Positions 28,261 through 38,026 of a DNA stretch of 64,000 nucleotides are shown here, piece after piece. The notes beneath the pieces were generated by a model, which worked only from the letters and a program-made list of their open reading frames with translations, was not told where the DNA came from and ran no database searches. Each line of letters begins with the position of its first letter. The stretch's first letter is position 1. This DNA comes from Acetobacterium malicum subsp. dehalogenans DSM 11527 (GTDB lineage Bacteria > Bacillota > Clostridia > Eubacteriales > Eubacteriaceae): positions 34,580-98,579 of the forward strand of contig NZ_AXAC01000016.1 in NCBI RefSeq assembly GCF_000472665.1, in the 5' to 3' direction. Made by a program: the position numbers and the translations under genes.

Positions 28261-28557
28261 ATGGCTGGATTACTAAGAGGAATTGCCCGAACTGCAGTTA
28301 TTTCCGGGACGGCCACAGCAGTATCAAACAATGTCAGCCGTCGTCAGGCTCAGCGGTTTGCTGAAAAAGATCAGCAGGCTTATGTCCAGCAGCAACAGGC
28401 CTATCAGCAGCAAGCTCCGCAACAGCAAAGCTATCAGGAAGATGTGGACTTTGACGAACAACTGGCGCAATTATCCAAACTGGGACAGTTGCGGGATCAG
28501 GGGATTCTAACTCCGCAGGAGTTTGAGGCCAAGAAGCGACAGATTTTAGGCGTTTAA
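28261..28557 (+). CDS. SHOCT-domain protein
   Basis: A 98-residue protein: a hydrophobic/glycine-rich N terminus, a Gln-rich middle (residues 38-60, many QQQ) and a C-terminal SHOCT motif (LGQLRDQGILTPQEFEAKK). SHOCT is a short oligomerisation helix pair. It follows the DUF6325-type gene without a gap, so the two are almost surely co-translated. Confidence 0.82.
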   Translation: MAGLLRGIARTAVISGTATAVSNNVSRRQAQRFAEKDQQAYVQQQQAYQQQAPQQQSYQEDVDFDEQLAQLSKLGQLRDQGILTPQEFEAKKRQILGV

Positions 28558-28571
28558 CGGAAACCAGCGCG

Positions 28572-29227
28572 ATGTATAATTTTAGTGAACTGCTGATCCT
28601 TTTTACCGGTGTGCTTTTCCTGGTGGTGATATTCAGCTTTATTAATGAAAAAACGATAAAATTACCCTATGAAATCGGATTGGTTGTTTTTGGATTCGGA
28701 TTCTGTCTGATCCTGATCTTATTGCAACAAATGCATGCATTGACGCTGCCGGAAGAATTGCTGGATTTGCTCAAACAATTCAATTTTAATGATTTTCTGG
28801 TTCACGGGGTTTTGTGTTTTATGATTTTGGGGGGGTTACCGACAATCTGTTAAATGGCATCCTGTTTCTACTGGTCGGTCTATTGTTTGTGGATATCCGG
28901 AATATGGAAGGATTTTCGACAATGGGAATTCTGGTAACAATCATTGGTGCGATTCTGATCAACACCATGGCTCGAGTCGTCGGTGTTTTTGGAAATATCG
29001 CCTTGGCAAAAAAATTGCCCCTTGATATGTCAAAATTCGGCTTTACTGTTTTTTTCACCTGGGCAGGTTTAAAAGGTGGCCTGTGTCTGGCTTTAGTGAT
29101 GGGAACCGGAACTGTTCTTGCCTCGGATACCTATAACATTTTTCTGATTGCTACCTATGCCATCGTTTTGTTCACCACGGTATTCCAGGGACTCACAGTC
29201 GGGAAGGTCTATCAAAAACTCAAGTAA
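28572..29227 (+). pseudogene. Decayed Na+(K+)/H+ antiporter (CPA1 type), frameshift plus internal deletion
   Basis: The frame at 28572 gives the first 85 or so residues of a CPA1 antiporter (FLVHGVLCFMILGG) and stops at 28853. The frame from 28814 continues with the C-terminal third (DNLLNGILFLLVGL, then FFTWAGLKGGLCLAL). The two frames meet at a run of seven G (28829-28835); one more G would join them. Even so, roughly the middle half of a normal antiporter is missing, so the gene has both lost a large internal part and shifted frame. Confidence 0.82.
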
Positions 29228-29258
29228 GAAAAACTGAGATTTAGAAATGGAGGTGAAA

Positions 29259-29551
29259 ATGATTGGATTAAAAAGTATTATTAAAATTAATTCAAAATGA
29301 CCGCCATGTTTCTCAATATCTGGGAATACGTCACAAAAGAACAAACGAAGTTGATGGATTATCGCAGTTTGACCTGGAATTATGAGTATGGAACATGGAT
29401 TCATAATTCCGATACAGTGATGGATATCAAAGAAGATTTGTTAGACATTATTGAAGTAAGTCGCGAGGTTTTGTACTCGGACTGGAAGAAGTCGTATTTC
29501 TTAAAAAAAGTTAGTCAATCTATTTTAAGGATTGCGGCACCGTTGCTGTAA
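29259..29551 (+). pseudogene. Remnant of a cardiolipin synthase (PLD family)
   Basis: A good ribosome site (GGAGGTG) precedes a 13-codon frame (MIGLKSIIKINSK) that stops at once. A second frame (29297-29551) ends with a stretch typical of the C terminus of cardiolipin synthases: MDYRSLTWNYEY, then VSREVLYSDWKKS and RIAAPLL. The catalytic HKD motifs are absent. The likely history is internal deletion, leaving the two ends of the gene. It directly follows the decayed antiporter. Confidence 0.65.
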
Positions 29552-29570
29552 GGTGATTTTGGCAATAAAT

Positions 29571-29614
29571 TAAATGCGCTGGAGGTTAAGTTGTTTAACT
29601 TTCCAGCGCATTTA
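29571..29614. terminator. Bidirectional terminator downstream of potD
   Basis: AAATGCGCTGGA / TCCAGCGCATTT stem with an internal GTTAA/TTAAC pairing, between the PLD remnant and the pot operon. Confidence 0.8.
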
Positions 29615-29705
29615 TTTTGTGGTCCGACATGGGTGTAATGTAAACATTACAAAGATGAGTGTGCGAACATTGTCACACTAAAAAATTTTACTGTGGTAAG
29701 CTACA

Positions 29706-30746
29706 TTATTTAGATACGTTAATCTCGGTCCAAGCCCGGTTATAGATGTCCATCACATCACTGGGCAGATCCTTGAAGATCTCGCTACGGGTCAGATCTT
29801 CCTTGTCGATGTTAAAACCGGAATTGTTTGACCAGCTGGCATCAAGCAGGGCCAGAGCCGGGGTATTCGGTGAGGAATAACCCACATATTCGATATTCCG
29901 GGCAGCGATTTCCGGGGTCAACATGAAATTGATAAATTGTTCAGCCAGCTCCGGATTTTGAGCATTTTTGGGAATGACAAAATTGTCATAAAAAGCATTG
30001 GAGCCTTCCTTGGGAACGGCAAAATCGAGATTATCGGTTTCACTCATGATAATGGCCGCATCGCCAGAGTAGACCACGGCCATGGCGGCGTCGCCACTGG
30101 CCATCAGGCTTTTGACGTTATCGGTGACATAGGCCATGACCAGCGGCTTCTGGGCGATCAGAGCATCCCGGGCAGCATTGATATTGGCTTCGCTGGTTTC
30201 ATTCATGGAGAAACCCAGTCGCTTCAAAGAGGCGCCCATGCTGTCGCGGATGCTGTCATACATCAGAATTTTGGAAGCGTATTTATCATTCCAGAGTAGA
30301 TTCCAGCTATCCACCGGATCGGTGACCTGAGCGGTGTTATAGACAATCCCTAAAACCCCATAGAAATAGGGCACTGAGTATTGATTGCCCGGATCGAAGG
30401 GGAGATTCTGGGCCGAGGCATCAATGTTGGCCAGATTGGGGATATTGTCTTTAGCGATCGGCCGGAGCATGTCTTCGCTGATTAGTCGTTCAATCATATA
30501 GTCGGATGGGACCAGCACATCGTAGGTGTCCGATGAGTTCTTGACCTTGACATACATATCCTCGTTGGATGTAAAGGTTTCGTAATTGACCCGACAATTA
30601 TACTCTTCTTCAAATTGGGCGATGACCTCAGGGTCCATATAATCGCCCCAGTTATAAACGGTGAGCTCAGCCCGATCATCGGAGCCGCAGCCGCCAGCCA
30701 GAAAAGGCAGACACAGTAACGACAAAATTAATACGATTTTTTTCAT
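29706..30746 (-). CDS. potD: Spermidine/putrescine ABC transporter, substrate-binding lipoprotein
   Basis: A 346-residue exported lipoprotein; the signal ends in a lipobox (LAGGC, Cys at about 20). The mature start LTVYNWGDYMDPEVI is typical of PotD/PotF. It would capture polyamines outside the cell and pass them to PotB/PotC. It is the last gene of the potABCD operon, 14 bp after potC. Confidence 0.93.
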   Translation of the reverse strand: MKKIVLILSLLCLPFLAGGCGSDDRAELTVYNWGDYMDPEVIAQFEEEYNCRVNYETFTSNEDMYVKVKNSSDTYDVLVPSDYMIERLISEDMLRPIAKDNIPNLANIDASAQNLPFDPGNQYSVPYFYGVLGIVYNTAQVTDPVDSWNLLWNDKYASKILMYDSIRDSMGASLKRLGFSMNETSEANINAARDALIAQKPLVMAYVTDNVKSLMASGDAAMAVVYSGDAAIIMSETDNLDFAVPKEGSNAFYDNFVIPKNAQNPELAEQFINFMLTPEIAARNIEYVGYSSPNTPALALLDASWSNNSGFNIDKEDLTRSEIFKDLPSDVMDIYNRAWTEINVSK

Positions 30747-30760
30747 TGCATTCTCCTTTG

Positions 30761-31540
30761 TTATTGAATATGTTTGATCCCTTTTTCACTGCGGATGTTG
30801 ATGAGGATCAATAAGACCATGATACACCCGAACATGATGGTTGACAAGGCGTTGATTTTGGGGTTGATGCCAGCCTTGGCCATCGAGTAGATGGTGATCG
30901 ACAGGTTGCTGACGCCGTTGCCGGCAGTAAAGAAGCTGATCACAAAATCATCGATGGACAGGGTAAAGGCAATCAGAGCGCCAGAAGTGATACCGGGCAG
31001 AATTTCCGGAAACAGCACCTTCCAGAAAGCCTGCCGCGGGGTTGCACCCAGATCCAGAGCGGCCTCAAAAATATTTTCTGGCAGTCGGTTAAAGCGGGGC
31101 AGCACCGCCAGGATTACATAGGGAATACAAAAGGTGATGTGGGCAATAATGATGGTGGTTAACCCCATTTTCATGCCGGCAAAAATAAACAGTGACATCA
31201 GGGTGATCCCCATGACAATATCCGGCACCAGCACCGGGATGTTATTTAATAACAGATAGGGTCTTTTCAGCTTGGCTCGCATCCGGTAAATTCCCAGTGC
31301 CGAGATGGTTCCCACAATGGTGGAAACAGTGGTGGCCACCACGGCGATAATCAGGGTATAGTACAAAGCCTGAAGAATATAGCGATCCTGAAAAAGCATC
31401 ACATACCATTTAAGGGTAAAGCCGGCCCAGGGCCCCATAATTTTCGAATCATTAAACGAATAAACAATCAGCACCAGAATGGGGGCGTATAAAAACAGCA
31501 GGATCAGGCCAAAGGCCAGGTTTCTGAAAATCTTTTTCAT
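30761..31540 (-). CDS. potC: Spermidine/putrescine ABC transporter, permease
   Basis: A 259-residue permease with six helices. The EAA loop EAALDLGATPRQAFWKVLFP contacts the ATPase. Its start overlaps the potB stop as ATGA, so translation is coupled. Confidence 0.92.
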   Translation of the reverse strand: MKKIFRNLAFGLILLFLYAPILVLIVYSFNDSKIMGPWAGFTLKWYVMLFQDRYILQALYYTLIIAVVATTVSTIVGTISALGIYRMRAKLKRPYLLLNNIPVLVPDIVMGITLMSLFIFAGMKMGLTTIIIAHITFCIPYVILAVLPRFNRLPENIFEAALDLGATPRQAFWKVLFPEILPGITSGALIAFTLSIDDFVISFFTAGNGVSNLSITIYSMAKAGINPKINALSTIMFGCIMVLLILINIRSEKGIKHIQ

Positions 31541-32382
31541 AGTAGCTGACCTCCGGTATCAAGTTCTTTCCCGGTGATCAGACGGGCGATACCAAGAACC
31601 AGAAAGATAATCGTCATCAGAACCATCGAAATGGCCGAGCCGAAGTTCCAGTTGTTGAGGGTTAAAAACTGCTGCTCAATCAGGTTTCCGACCAGCATAT
31701 ATTTTCCGCCGCCCAACAGGTTGGAAATAACAAAGGTACTCACTGCTGGCATAAAGACCATCATACAGCCGGAGACGATCCCGGGCAGACTGAGGGGTAC
31801 CTTAATTTTTACAAACATCTGGAAATGGTTGGCACCCAGATCAGTGGCGGCCCGCAACAGATCCGGATCGATTTTTTTCAGGGCGGTGTAAATGGGTAGC
31901 AGCATATAGGGGAAAAAGTTGTAAACCATCCCCAGAATCACCGCTGACTGGGTGTACAATAGCGAAACATCGCGGAAGCCCAGCAGGCCCAGAAATTGTG
32001 AGATCAGACCGCTGCCACTGAGCAGCACCATCCAGGCGTAAGTTCGTAGCAGGAAATTGACCCACATTGGAATGATCATCAGGACAATCATCAGATTCTG
32101 GCGATGGCCGGGTAGGGACACGATCAGATTTCCCAGCGGATAGGCAATGATAAAACAAATCACCGTGGCGATAACGGCATATAAAAATGAGCGATACAGA
32201 AGTTCCAGATACACCGGGTCCATAAACTCCTGATAATTATCCAAGGTAAAGGTATAGACCCCGGCCTTAAAATCCGGATTGGATAAAAAGCTGAACCAGA
32301 CCACCACCAGCAGCGGCACCGCAATAAAAATAAGCATCCACAGACCATAGGGATAGGCAATGTATTCCTTAAATGATTTCAT
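31537..32382 (-). CDS. potB: Spermidine/putrescine ABC transporter, permease
   Basis: A 281-residue permease with six helices and the EAA loop [19 protein letters not shown]. It overlaps potA by 14 nt and potC by 4 nt. It forms the membrane channel together with PotC. Confidence 0.92.
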   Translation of the reverse strand: MKSFKEYIAYPYGLWMLIFIAVPLLVVVWFSFLSNPDFKAGVYTFTLDNYQEFMDPVYLELLYRSFLYAVIATVICFIIAYPLGNLIVSLPGHRQNLMIVLMIIPMWVNFLLRTYAWMVLLSGSGLISQFLGLLGFRDVSLLYTQSAVILGMVYNFFPYMLLPIYTALKKIDPDLLRAATDLGANHFQMFVKIKVPLSLPGIVSGCMMVFMPAVSTFVISNLLGGGKYMLVGNLIEQQFLTLNNWNFGSAISMVLMTIIFLVLGIARLITGKELDTGGQLL

Positions 32383-33433
32383 GGTCTTGTTCCTTTTTCA
32401 TAATATGAATATTATTGGGGTCAACCTGAATGCTGATCTGATCACCGGCGAAAAATTCCCGGGTGGTGTGAATCAGCCAGCTGATACCCTTGCAGTTCAT
32501 GACGATTTCATAATGCATGCCCAGAAAGGTAACTGATTCGATGACACCATCCAGTAATCCGGCACCGGAGGGCAGAATTTCGATGTCCTCGGGCCGGATC
32601 ACGGTGAGCACCGCTTCGTTTTCTTCAAATCCTTTGTCGACGCAGGGAAACTCGACATCCTGAAGCTTGACCAGACAGTCTTTAAGCATAATCGAGTCAA
32701 GAATATTGCTTTCGCCAATAAAATCAGCAGCAAAGGCGTTGCGGGGTTCGTTATAAATATCCACCGGCGATCCGATCTGCTGAATTCGGCCACGGTTCAT
32801 AATAATGATGGTATCAGACATGGTCATCGCTTCTTCCTGGTCGTGGGTGACGTAAATAAAGGTGATACCGGTTTTTTTCTGGAGATTTTTCAGCTCCAGC
32901 TGCATGTTTTTGCGAAGCTTGAGATCCAGCGCGCCGAGAGGCTCGTCCAGCAGCAGTACCTGGGGATGATTGACCAACGCTCGGGCAATGGCGACCCGTT
33001 GCTGCTCGCCACCGCTTAAGGAATTGACATCCCGCTGTTCCTGGCCCTGGAGATTGACCATTCGCAGCATTTCCTGAACCAGGCTATCTATTTCAGCCTT
33101 GGATTTTTTTTGGATTTTCAACCCAAAGGCAACGTTATCATAAACATTTAAATGAGGAAACAGGGCATACTTCTGAAAAACCGTATTAATGGGCCGTTTG
33201 TTGGCCGGAATATTGAGCAGTGTCTTGCCTTCAAAGAGAATATCACCGCCATCCGGGGTTTCAAAACCGCCGATCATCCGTAGCAGGGTGGTTTTTCCAC
33301 AGCCACTGGGGCCGAGAATAGTCAGGAATTCATTGGCGCGAATGTGAAAATTGATTTCATCGATGATGGTTTTATCCCCATAGAATTTGACCAGGTTTTT
33401 AACTTGAATAATTTTTTCGGTATTTTTTTTCAA
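32369..33433 (-). CDS. potA: Spermidine/putrescine ABC transporter, ATP-binding protein (TTG start)
   Basis: A 354-residue ATPase: Walker [10 protein letters not shown], signature LSGGEQQR, Walker [13 protein letters not shown] and H-loop [10 protein letters not shown]-terminal TOBE-like domain (about 240-345) is present. The start is TTG at 33433, with GGAGG at 33443-33447 giving 9-nt spacing; the nearer ATG reads only two codons. It heads the potABCD operon. Confidence 0.93.
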   Translation of the reverse strand: MKKNTEKIIQVKNLVKFYGDKTIIDEINFHIRANEFLTILGPSGCGKTTLLRMIGGFETPDGGDILFEGKTLLNIPANKRPINTVFQKYALFPHLNVYDNVAFGLKIQKKSKAEIDSLVQEMLRMVNLQGQEQRDVNSLSGGEQQRVAIARALVNHPQVLLLDEPLGALDLKLRKNMQLELKNLQKKTGITFIYVTHDQEEAMTMSDTIIIMNRGRIQQIGSPVDIYNEPRNAFAADFIGESNILDSIMLKDCLVKLQDVEFPCVDKGFEENEAVLTVIRPEDIEILPSGAGLLDGVIESVTFLGMHYEIVMNCKGISWLIHTTREFFAGDQISIQVDPNNIHIMKKEQDHEII

Positions 33434-33616
33434 TTCATAAATCCTCCGTCTGTATCGATACGATAAATTTAAGCAAAAAAATCCCCAGGCTTTCCCCAGG
33501 GTTGATTAAGCGGTTCGTTGCTTATTGATAAGCTCTATTACAATTAAGTTTATTCTAACATGTAATGGCGCAGATGGCAATGAAATTAGGTTTGTGAACC
33601 GGGATTTTTAAATTGA

Positions 33617-33662
33617 GATAAAATCAGAGTGCTGTCCCATTCCCGGGAACAACACTCTGATC
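33617..33662 (-). terminator. Terminator after the HD-GYP gene
   Basis: On the minus strand ATCAGAGTGTTGTTCCC / GGGACAGCACTCTGAT forms a stem followed by TTTT. Confidence 0.8.
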
Positions 33663-33685
33663 GTAGTTTGTTAAGTTGAGGATAG

Positions 33686-34753
33686 TTATAAAATGCTGGT
33701 AACCGTAATATTCAGGAATGCCCGGTCGCTGAGATTGAGTTCAAAGGGTTCGACGTCCTCGCCGTCTTTTTTAAAGATCCGAACCCTGGGACGCATCGAG
33801 AAGCTTTCATAGTTTTCAATGATAATTCCGGTTAACCGGTTGCTCAGTTCCACACAGGTACCAATCGGATAGGGGGCGATCTTGCGAATAAAGATATTCA
33901 CCAGATCAGGATCAAATAAGGTATGGGATGCGCCCATAATGTATTCGATGACTTCTGAGGGGATGATCGCTTTGCGGTAGGGTCGGTCGGAGGTCATGGC
34001 ATCATAGACGTCGGCAATGGCAATGATCCTTCCAAACAGGGAAATTTTCTCTTCTTTTAAATTACTGGGATAGCCGCCACCGCCGAATTTTTCGTGGTGG
34101 TCGAGAATCCCAATTCGGGCTGACATACTGATATTCGAAACTTTTTTAATGTAATCGTAACCCAGGGTGGAGTGGTTCTGCATTTCACAGGATTCGTCAT
34201 CGGAGAGTACCCCTGCTTTGCAGAGAATATCTTTTTTGACAAATACTTTGCCAATATCGTGGAGAATGGCACCGATGCCCAGATCACACAATTGCTCCCG
34301 GCGCAGACCCAGAGCCGTTCCCAGAACAATCGAAAGGACCGCCACATTCACCGAATGGAAATAAGTGTAATCGTCAAAAACCTTCAGATCCACCATATTG
34401 ATGACCATACTGCTGTTTTGCAGAATTTCATCAACAATGTTCTCGATTTGTTTTTGCATGTCATTAAAGGTATTCTTTTTTAATGCGCCTTTATTCTCGG
34501 TGGTAATAAAGACGTCCTTCACACATTTAACTGTTTCGGCCCGAACCCGGTCGTTTATGATATTAATGATTTGGATATCTTTGGTCAGATCATCTTCAAC
34601 ATATATGCCATTATAATTCAATTTTTTTATTCGTTCGATGTAATCCTCAGTAAGAACAGTATCTTTGGCAAGAATTAACTCGCCCCGTTCACCCCAAAGA
34701 TTGTTTCCTAACATCATTCCTTCACGCAGGCAAAATGTTGGTACATATCTCAT
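33686..34753 (-). CDS. HD-GYP domain cyclic-di-GMP phosphodiesterase
   Basis: A 355-residue cytoplasmic protein. The HD-GYP domain (about residues 135-300) has ILHDIGK, NHSTLGYDYI, the metal-site DHHEKFGGGGYP and the DVYDAMTSDRPYR segment. The first 120 residues are an alpha/beta region of unknown role (a DUF3391-like start is possible). The GYP signature is GYP within GGGGYP, so it should hydrolyse cyclic-di-GMP. It opposes the GGDEF protein at 23325. AGGAGG lies before the ATG. Confidence 0.9.
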   Translation of the reverse strand: MRYVPTFCLREGMMLGNNLWGERGELILAKDTVLTEDYIERIKKLNYNGIYVEDDLTKDIQIINIINDRVRAETVKCVKDVFITTENKGALKKNTFNDMQKQIENIVDEILQNSSMVINMVDLKVFDDYTYFHSVNVAVLSIVLGTALGLRREQLCDLGIGAILHDIGKVFVKKDILCKAGVLSDDESCEMQNHSTLGYDYIKKVSNISMSARIGILDHHEKFGGGGYPSNLKEEKISLFGRIIAIADVYDAMTSDRPYRKAIIPSEVIEYIMGASHTLFDPDLVNIFIRKIAPYPIGTCVELSNRLTGIIIENYESFSMRPRVRIFKKDGEDVEPFELNLSDRAFLNITVTSIL

Positions 34754-34917
34754 GGTTTTCCTCCCAATATAATGACCCTTTATAAAGTCTGGACTAAGTA
34801 ATTATTATAACTATAAGAACCCCGTTTATGCAATCAAAATTTCCCGGGAAGGCTGATAAAAAATGGTTTTGAAACAGATTTTTAAGTTTGCAGGCGTTTA
34901 GTTGAAACAATAAAACC

Positions 34918-35634
34918 CTAAAATCGATTGAATGAGATGAATTCATCGATGGTTGGATGAGTGGCGGCCATGATTTTTTCTGGCGTATCAGAAAACAGGC
35001 AGGATCCCTGATCCAGAAAAGTCAGATGGGTACAGATTCGAAAAGCCTGACTGAGATTATGGGTGATGATGATAATGGTCAGCCCCTCTTCACGATTTCT
35101 TTTTTTGAGTGCCGCTTCAATAATCTGGATGCTTTTGGGATCGATATTTGCCGTTGGTTCGTCTAAAAAAAGAACCCGGGGCGAAAAGGACAGAGCCCGG
35201 GCCAGGGCTGTTTTTTGCGATTCACCACCGGAAAGACGCCGGGCACTCTGATTTTTGATATCGGTGATTTCGAACTCCTCCAGCAACTGTGATACGGTTT
35301 GATGGATGTCGTTTTGTTCACGCTTGCGGATTTTTAACGGATAAGCAATATTTTCATAAACGGATCGGGAGAAAAGAGTGGGGGTATGGGTGGAATAGGT
35401 CATTTCGGAAAAAATATCCTGACATAAGGGCTGGCCATTGTAAAGCACATCCCCGGCGGTCGGAGTAATGAGGCCGGCCATTATTTTCATCAGGGTGGTT
35501 TTTCCGGAACCGTTGGGACCAATAATGCCATGAATTTTTTCGGACTCAAAAAGCAGCTCACGGTAGTCGCCGGTCAGGTTGAGGACGGTTTTTTCTTGAT
35601 ATGTTTTGACAATATTTCTAGTCTCGATATTCAT
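34918..35634 (-). CDS. tupC: Tungstate ABC transporter, ATP-binding protein
   Basis: A 238-residue ATPase with Walker A GPNGSGKTT, signature LSGGESQK and Walker B LFLDEPTANID. It overlaps the permease gene by 17 nt. The substrate is taken from the binding protein upstream, which is of the TupA type. Confidence 0.9.
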   Translation of the reverse strand: MNIETRNIVKTYQEKTVLNLTGDYRELLFESEKIHGIIGPNGSGKTTLMKIMAGLITPTAGDVLYNGQPLCQDIFSEMTYSTHTPTLFSRSVYENIAYPLKIRKREQNDIHQTVSQLLEEFEITDIKNQSARRLSGGESQKTALARALSFSPRVLFLDEPTANIDPKSIQIIEAALKKRNREEGLTIIIITHNLSQAFRICTHLTFLDQGSCLFSDTPEKIMAATHPTIDEFISFNRF

Positions 35635-36337
35635 TATGATCCCCTATGATAAAATGGTATAAAACCGAATTGGTAATAAATGATATGGTCATCAGGATAA
35701 GTCCCATGGCAATGGAGACACTGTATTGGCCCATATTGTTATTCATGGCGATGAAGGTGGTCATCACCCGGGTGAAGCCCCGGATATTGCCGCCGACTAT
35801 CATGACGGCGCCGACTTCAGATATGGCCCGGCCAAAACCGGTGACCAGGGCGATCATAATGACGCCTTTCAATTCCAGCACCAGCAAGATCAGAATATTC
35901 CACCGCTGAGCGCCCAATGTTTTGCCCGTTTGCACCACCTCATAGCCGCTGGTGCTGGCATTGTTAAAGACAATGCCCATAATAACCGGGGTCACCAGAA
36001 TGGTTTGGGCTATGATCATAGCGGTGGGGGTATACATCAGCTGCAATTGACCGAAAGGTCCGGAGCGGGCTAAAAAGAGGGCGGTAAACAAACCGATGAT
36101 AACCGGTGGAAATGACATAAAGGTATACAGAAAACGGGACACCACTTTCTTGCCCCTGAAATTGTTGATTCCCAGCAAAATACCAAGGGGAACACCAATT
36201 AGGGTGCCGTAAAGAGTGGATGAAAAAGATACAAAAAGAGATAATAACACGATTTGAATGATTTCAGGGTCAAAGGAAAAAATAAGCCGAAAAGCTTCAA
36301 CAAAACCATTGAGTATGTAATCCATTGATTTCTCCAT
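35618..36337 (-). CDS. tupB: Tungstate ABC transporter, permease
   Basis: A 239-residue permease with about five or six helices and the EAA-like loop VVQTGKTLGAQRWNIL, matching TupB/WtpB. Two starts are possible: 36337 (AGGA about 7 nt upstream) and 36325 (GGAG 6 nt upstream). The gene lies between tupA and tupC. Confidence 0.9.
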   Translation of the reverse strand: MEKSMDYILNGFVEAFRLIFSFDPEIIQIVLLSLFVSFSSTLYGTLIGVPLGILLGINNFRGKKVVSRFLYTFMSFPPVIIGLFTALFLARSGPFGQLQLMYTPTAMIIAQTILVTPVIMGIVFNNASTSGYEVVQTGKTLGAQRWNILILLVLELKGVIMIALVTGFGRAISEVGAVMIVGGNIRGFTRVMTTFIAMNNNMGQYSVSIAMGLILMTISFITNSVLYHFIIGDHNEYRD

Positions 36338-36385
36338 AATGAGATCCTGGAAGAAGGCAATTCTCCCAGGATCGCGGTTGAGTTT

Positions 36386-37243
36386 TTATTTTTGGGCGGC
36401 GTTCGGGGTAAACAGTGGATCCCCATTAATTTCGTAGGCACCGATCAGTTCCTGAGTTTCAGGTGAGATGATCCAATCGACAAAGGCCTGAGCGCCTTCG
36501 GCATTAATCTGGTCATTGATAGTCGGTGACACGGCAATAACCCCATAAGGATTACTCAGCATCTTATCACCTTCGCAGACAATCTCCAGATTAGCCATGG
36601 TATCTTTCATGTTGGCGTAGGTTGCTCGGTCAGCCAGGGTATAACCTAGTTTTTCGTTGGTGACGGTCAGGGTTTCGCCCATTCCGGTTCCGGTTTTAAT
36701 GTACCAGTCGCCGGCAGGGGTAATACTGGCAGCCTTCCAGATTTCCAGTTCTTTGGTGTTGGTGCCGGATTTATCATCCCGGGAGACAAAGGTTGATGGA
36801 ACAGCGGCAATCGCCGTAAATGCTTTGGCAGCATCAGCAGCTGCGGTTGTTTTTACTTTGGCCGGGTCTTCTTTTGGTCCCAGTACCACAAAGTCGTTGT
36901 ACATGACATCAAAACGTTCCACGCCATAACCATCTTTGATAAATTGATCTTCCTGAGATCGGGCATGGACCAGAAGCACGTCGGCTTCTCCAGCCTTTCC
37001 CATTTCCATAGCTTTACCGGTTCCCACAGCGACAACCTTAACGGCAATGCCGGTCTGCGCTTCGAAATCTGGTAAAATCACTTCCAGCAAACCGCTATCC
37101 TGAGTGCTGGTGGTGGTGGCAAGAATGATCTCCCCGTTGGAACCGGGCTCTAAATCTTTCTTTGCCGGGGTGCAGCCCAAAGCGCTGAGGGCAATGGTGC
37201 AGACAAACAAAACAATAACCAATACTGACAATTTCTTTTTCAT
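36386..37243 (-). CDS. tupA: Tungstate-binding lipoprotein
   Basis: A 285-residue lipoprotein with lipobox LSALGC (Cys about 24). The TTTSTQDSGLL motif at the start of the mature protein is the TupA oxyanion-binding signature, distinct from molybdate ModA. It delivers tungstate to TupBC. Tungsten would serve formate dehydrogenase or aldehyde oxidoreductases, which are outside this window. The leader upstream holds an apparent attenuator (separate entry). Confidence 0.92.
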   Translation of the reverse strand: MKKKLSVLVIVLFVCTIALSALGCTPAKKDLEPGSNGEIILATTTSTQDSGLLEVILPDFEAQTGIAVKVVAVGTGKAMEMGKAGEADVLLVHARSQEDQFIKDGYGVERFDVMYNDFVVLGPKEDPAKVKTTAAADAAKAFTAIAAVPSTFVSRDDKSGTNTKELEIWKAASITPAGDWYIKTGTGMGETLTVTNEKLGYTLADRATYANMKDTMANLEIVCEGDKMLSNPYGVIAVSPTINDQINAEGAQAFVDWIISPETQELIGAYEINGDPLFTPNAAQK

Positions 37244-37306
37244 TTTCTTCCTCCTAAAATAATAGATTAAAGAGAAATCTCTTTAATAACATAGTAGTGA
37301 GGCGAT

Positions 37307-37428
37307 TCAAAAAAACAAAATGACTGTTTAAAAAAACAGTCAGAAAATTCTATGAATTCCACCATCCTTTACACATTGGAAAGCACAGTCATTTCTAACT
37401 GTACTCTATCGATTGAAAAACCATAGAA
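37307..37428 (-). promoter_or_regulatory. tupA leader with terminator-like hairpin and upstream pairing (candidate riboswitch/attenuator)
   Basis: Read on the minus strand, TTCTATG (37422-37428) can pair with CATAGAA (37348-37354) to close a structure that contains a hairpin GTACAGT / ACTGTGC. Directly downstream comes a terminator TGACTGTTT / AAACAGTCA (37321-37342) followed by TTTTGTTTTTTT, still 64 bp before the tupA start. A terminator inside a leader implies conditional read-through. I do not recognise the aptamer; it does not look like the known Moco riboswitch. Confidence 0.5.
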
Positions 37429-37712
37429 AACCGTAGGCTCATCAATTCGGATTGTATTGTTTTCATTGAGAAAACATTATTCAATTATTCTGATTTTAGC
37501 AAAGATTACCGGCTTCGTCAAGGTCGAAGCCTGATTTGTTCATGAATCTCCCGATATTTGAATAAAATTTAGCTGAATCAAAATTGGCGGAGAAAAAGTA
37601 TCCGTAAGCGCTGGGAAAACCGGTGATTGTGGATAAAAAATGAACGTTTTTTTATCCTTATTTTAATATACTTTTATTTTAGGCCTTTTACCATGACATT
37701 TTTGCCCAGCCG
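37429..37712. other. Intergenic region with hairpins between tupA and the hydrogenase module
   Basis: No gene is seen. Two clear inverted repeats are present: GGCTTCG / CGAAGCC (37511-37534) and GGATAAAAAA / TTTTTTATCC (37631-37657). The second could end transcription. Either could belong to leader RNA of one of the divergent operons. Confidence 0.5.
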
Positions 37713-37741
37713 TTGACAGACAAAAAATCTGATGATACCAT
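37713..37741 (+). promoter_or_regulatory. Sigma-A-type promoter of the hydrogenase-sensor operon
   Basis: TTGACA (37713-37718), a 17-bp spacer and TACCAT (37736-37741) place the transcript start close to the first gene. Confidence 0.65.
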
Positions 37742-37786
37742 GAATCAACCAGACTTATGAAGAATATTTTTAAAAAGGAATATGTG

Positions 37787-38026
37787 ATGAAGACAATAAG
37801 AATATGTGTTGGCAGTTCATGTCATGTGAATGGATCGTATAAGGTGGTCAAAGCACTAAATCAGATCATTGATCAGCGGGAGCTGGGGGACGAAGTGGAA
37901 TTGGTGGGATCATTTTGTATGGGGAAATGCACCGAAGGTGTGGCCGTAGAATGTGATGATATCATCTACGCCGTTTCAGTTGAAAATGTCGAAGAGATTT
38001 TCGAAAAAATATTGGGGGGAAAATAA
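37787..38026 (+). CDS. Thioredoxin-like [2Fe-2S] ferredoxin (NuoE-like)
   Basis: A 79-residue protein with the NuoE-type cluster pattern: CVGSSCHVNGS near the N terminus and CMGKC in the second half. Such proteins pass electrons to or from hydrogenase-type partners. ATG at 37787 is preferred to 37757 because AAAGGA lies 7 nt upstream of it. The next gene begins directly after its stop, so the two are co-translated; the likely partner is the hydrogenase-like sensor. Confidence 0.82.
   Translation: MKTIRICVGSSCHVNGSYKVVKALNQIIDQRELGDEVELVGSFCMGKCTEGVAVECDDIIYAVSVENVEEIFEKILGGK

Noticed and set aside
37429..37712. A known riboswitch (Moco, fluoride, cobalamin) near tupA and the hydrogenase genes
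   Set aside because: None of the conserved core motifs I know for these classes can be seen; only hairpins can be reported.
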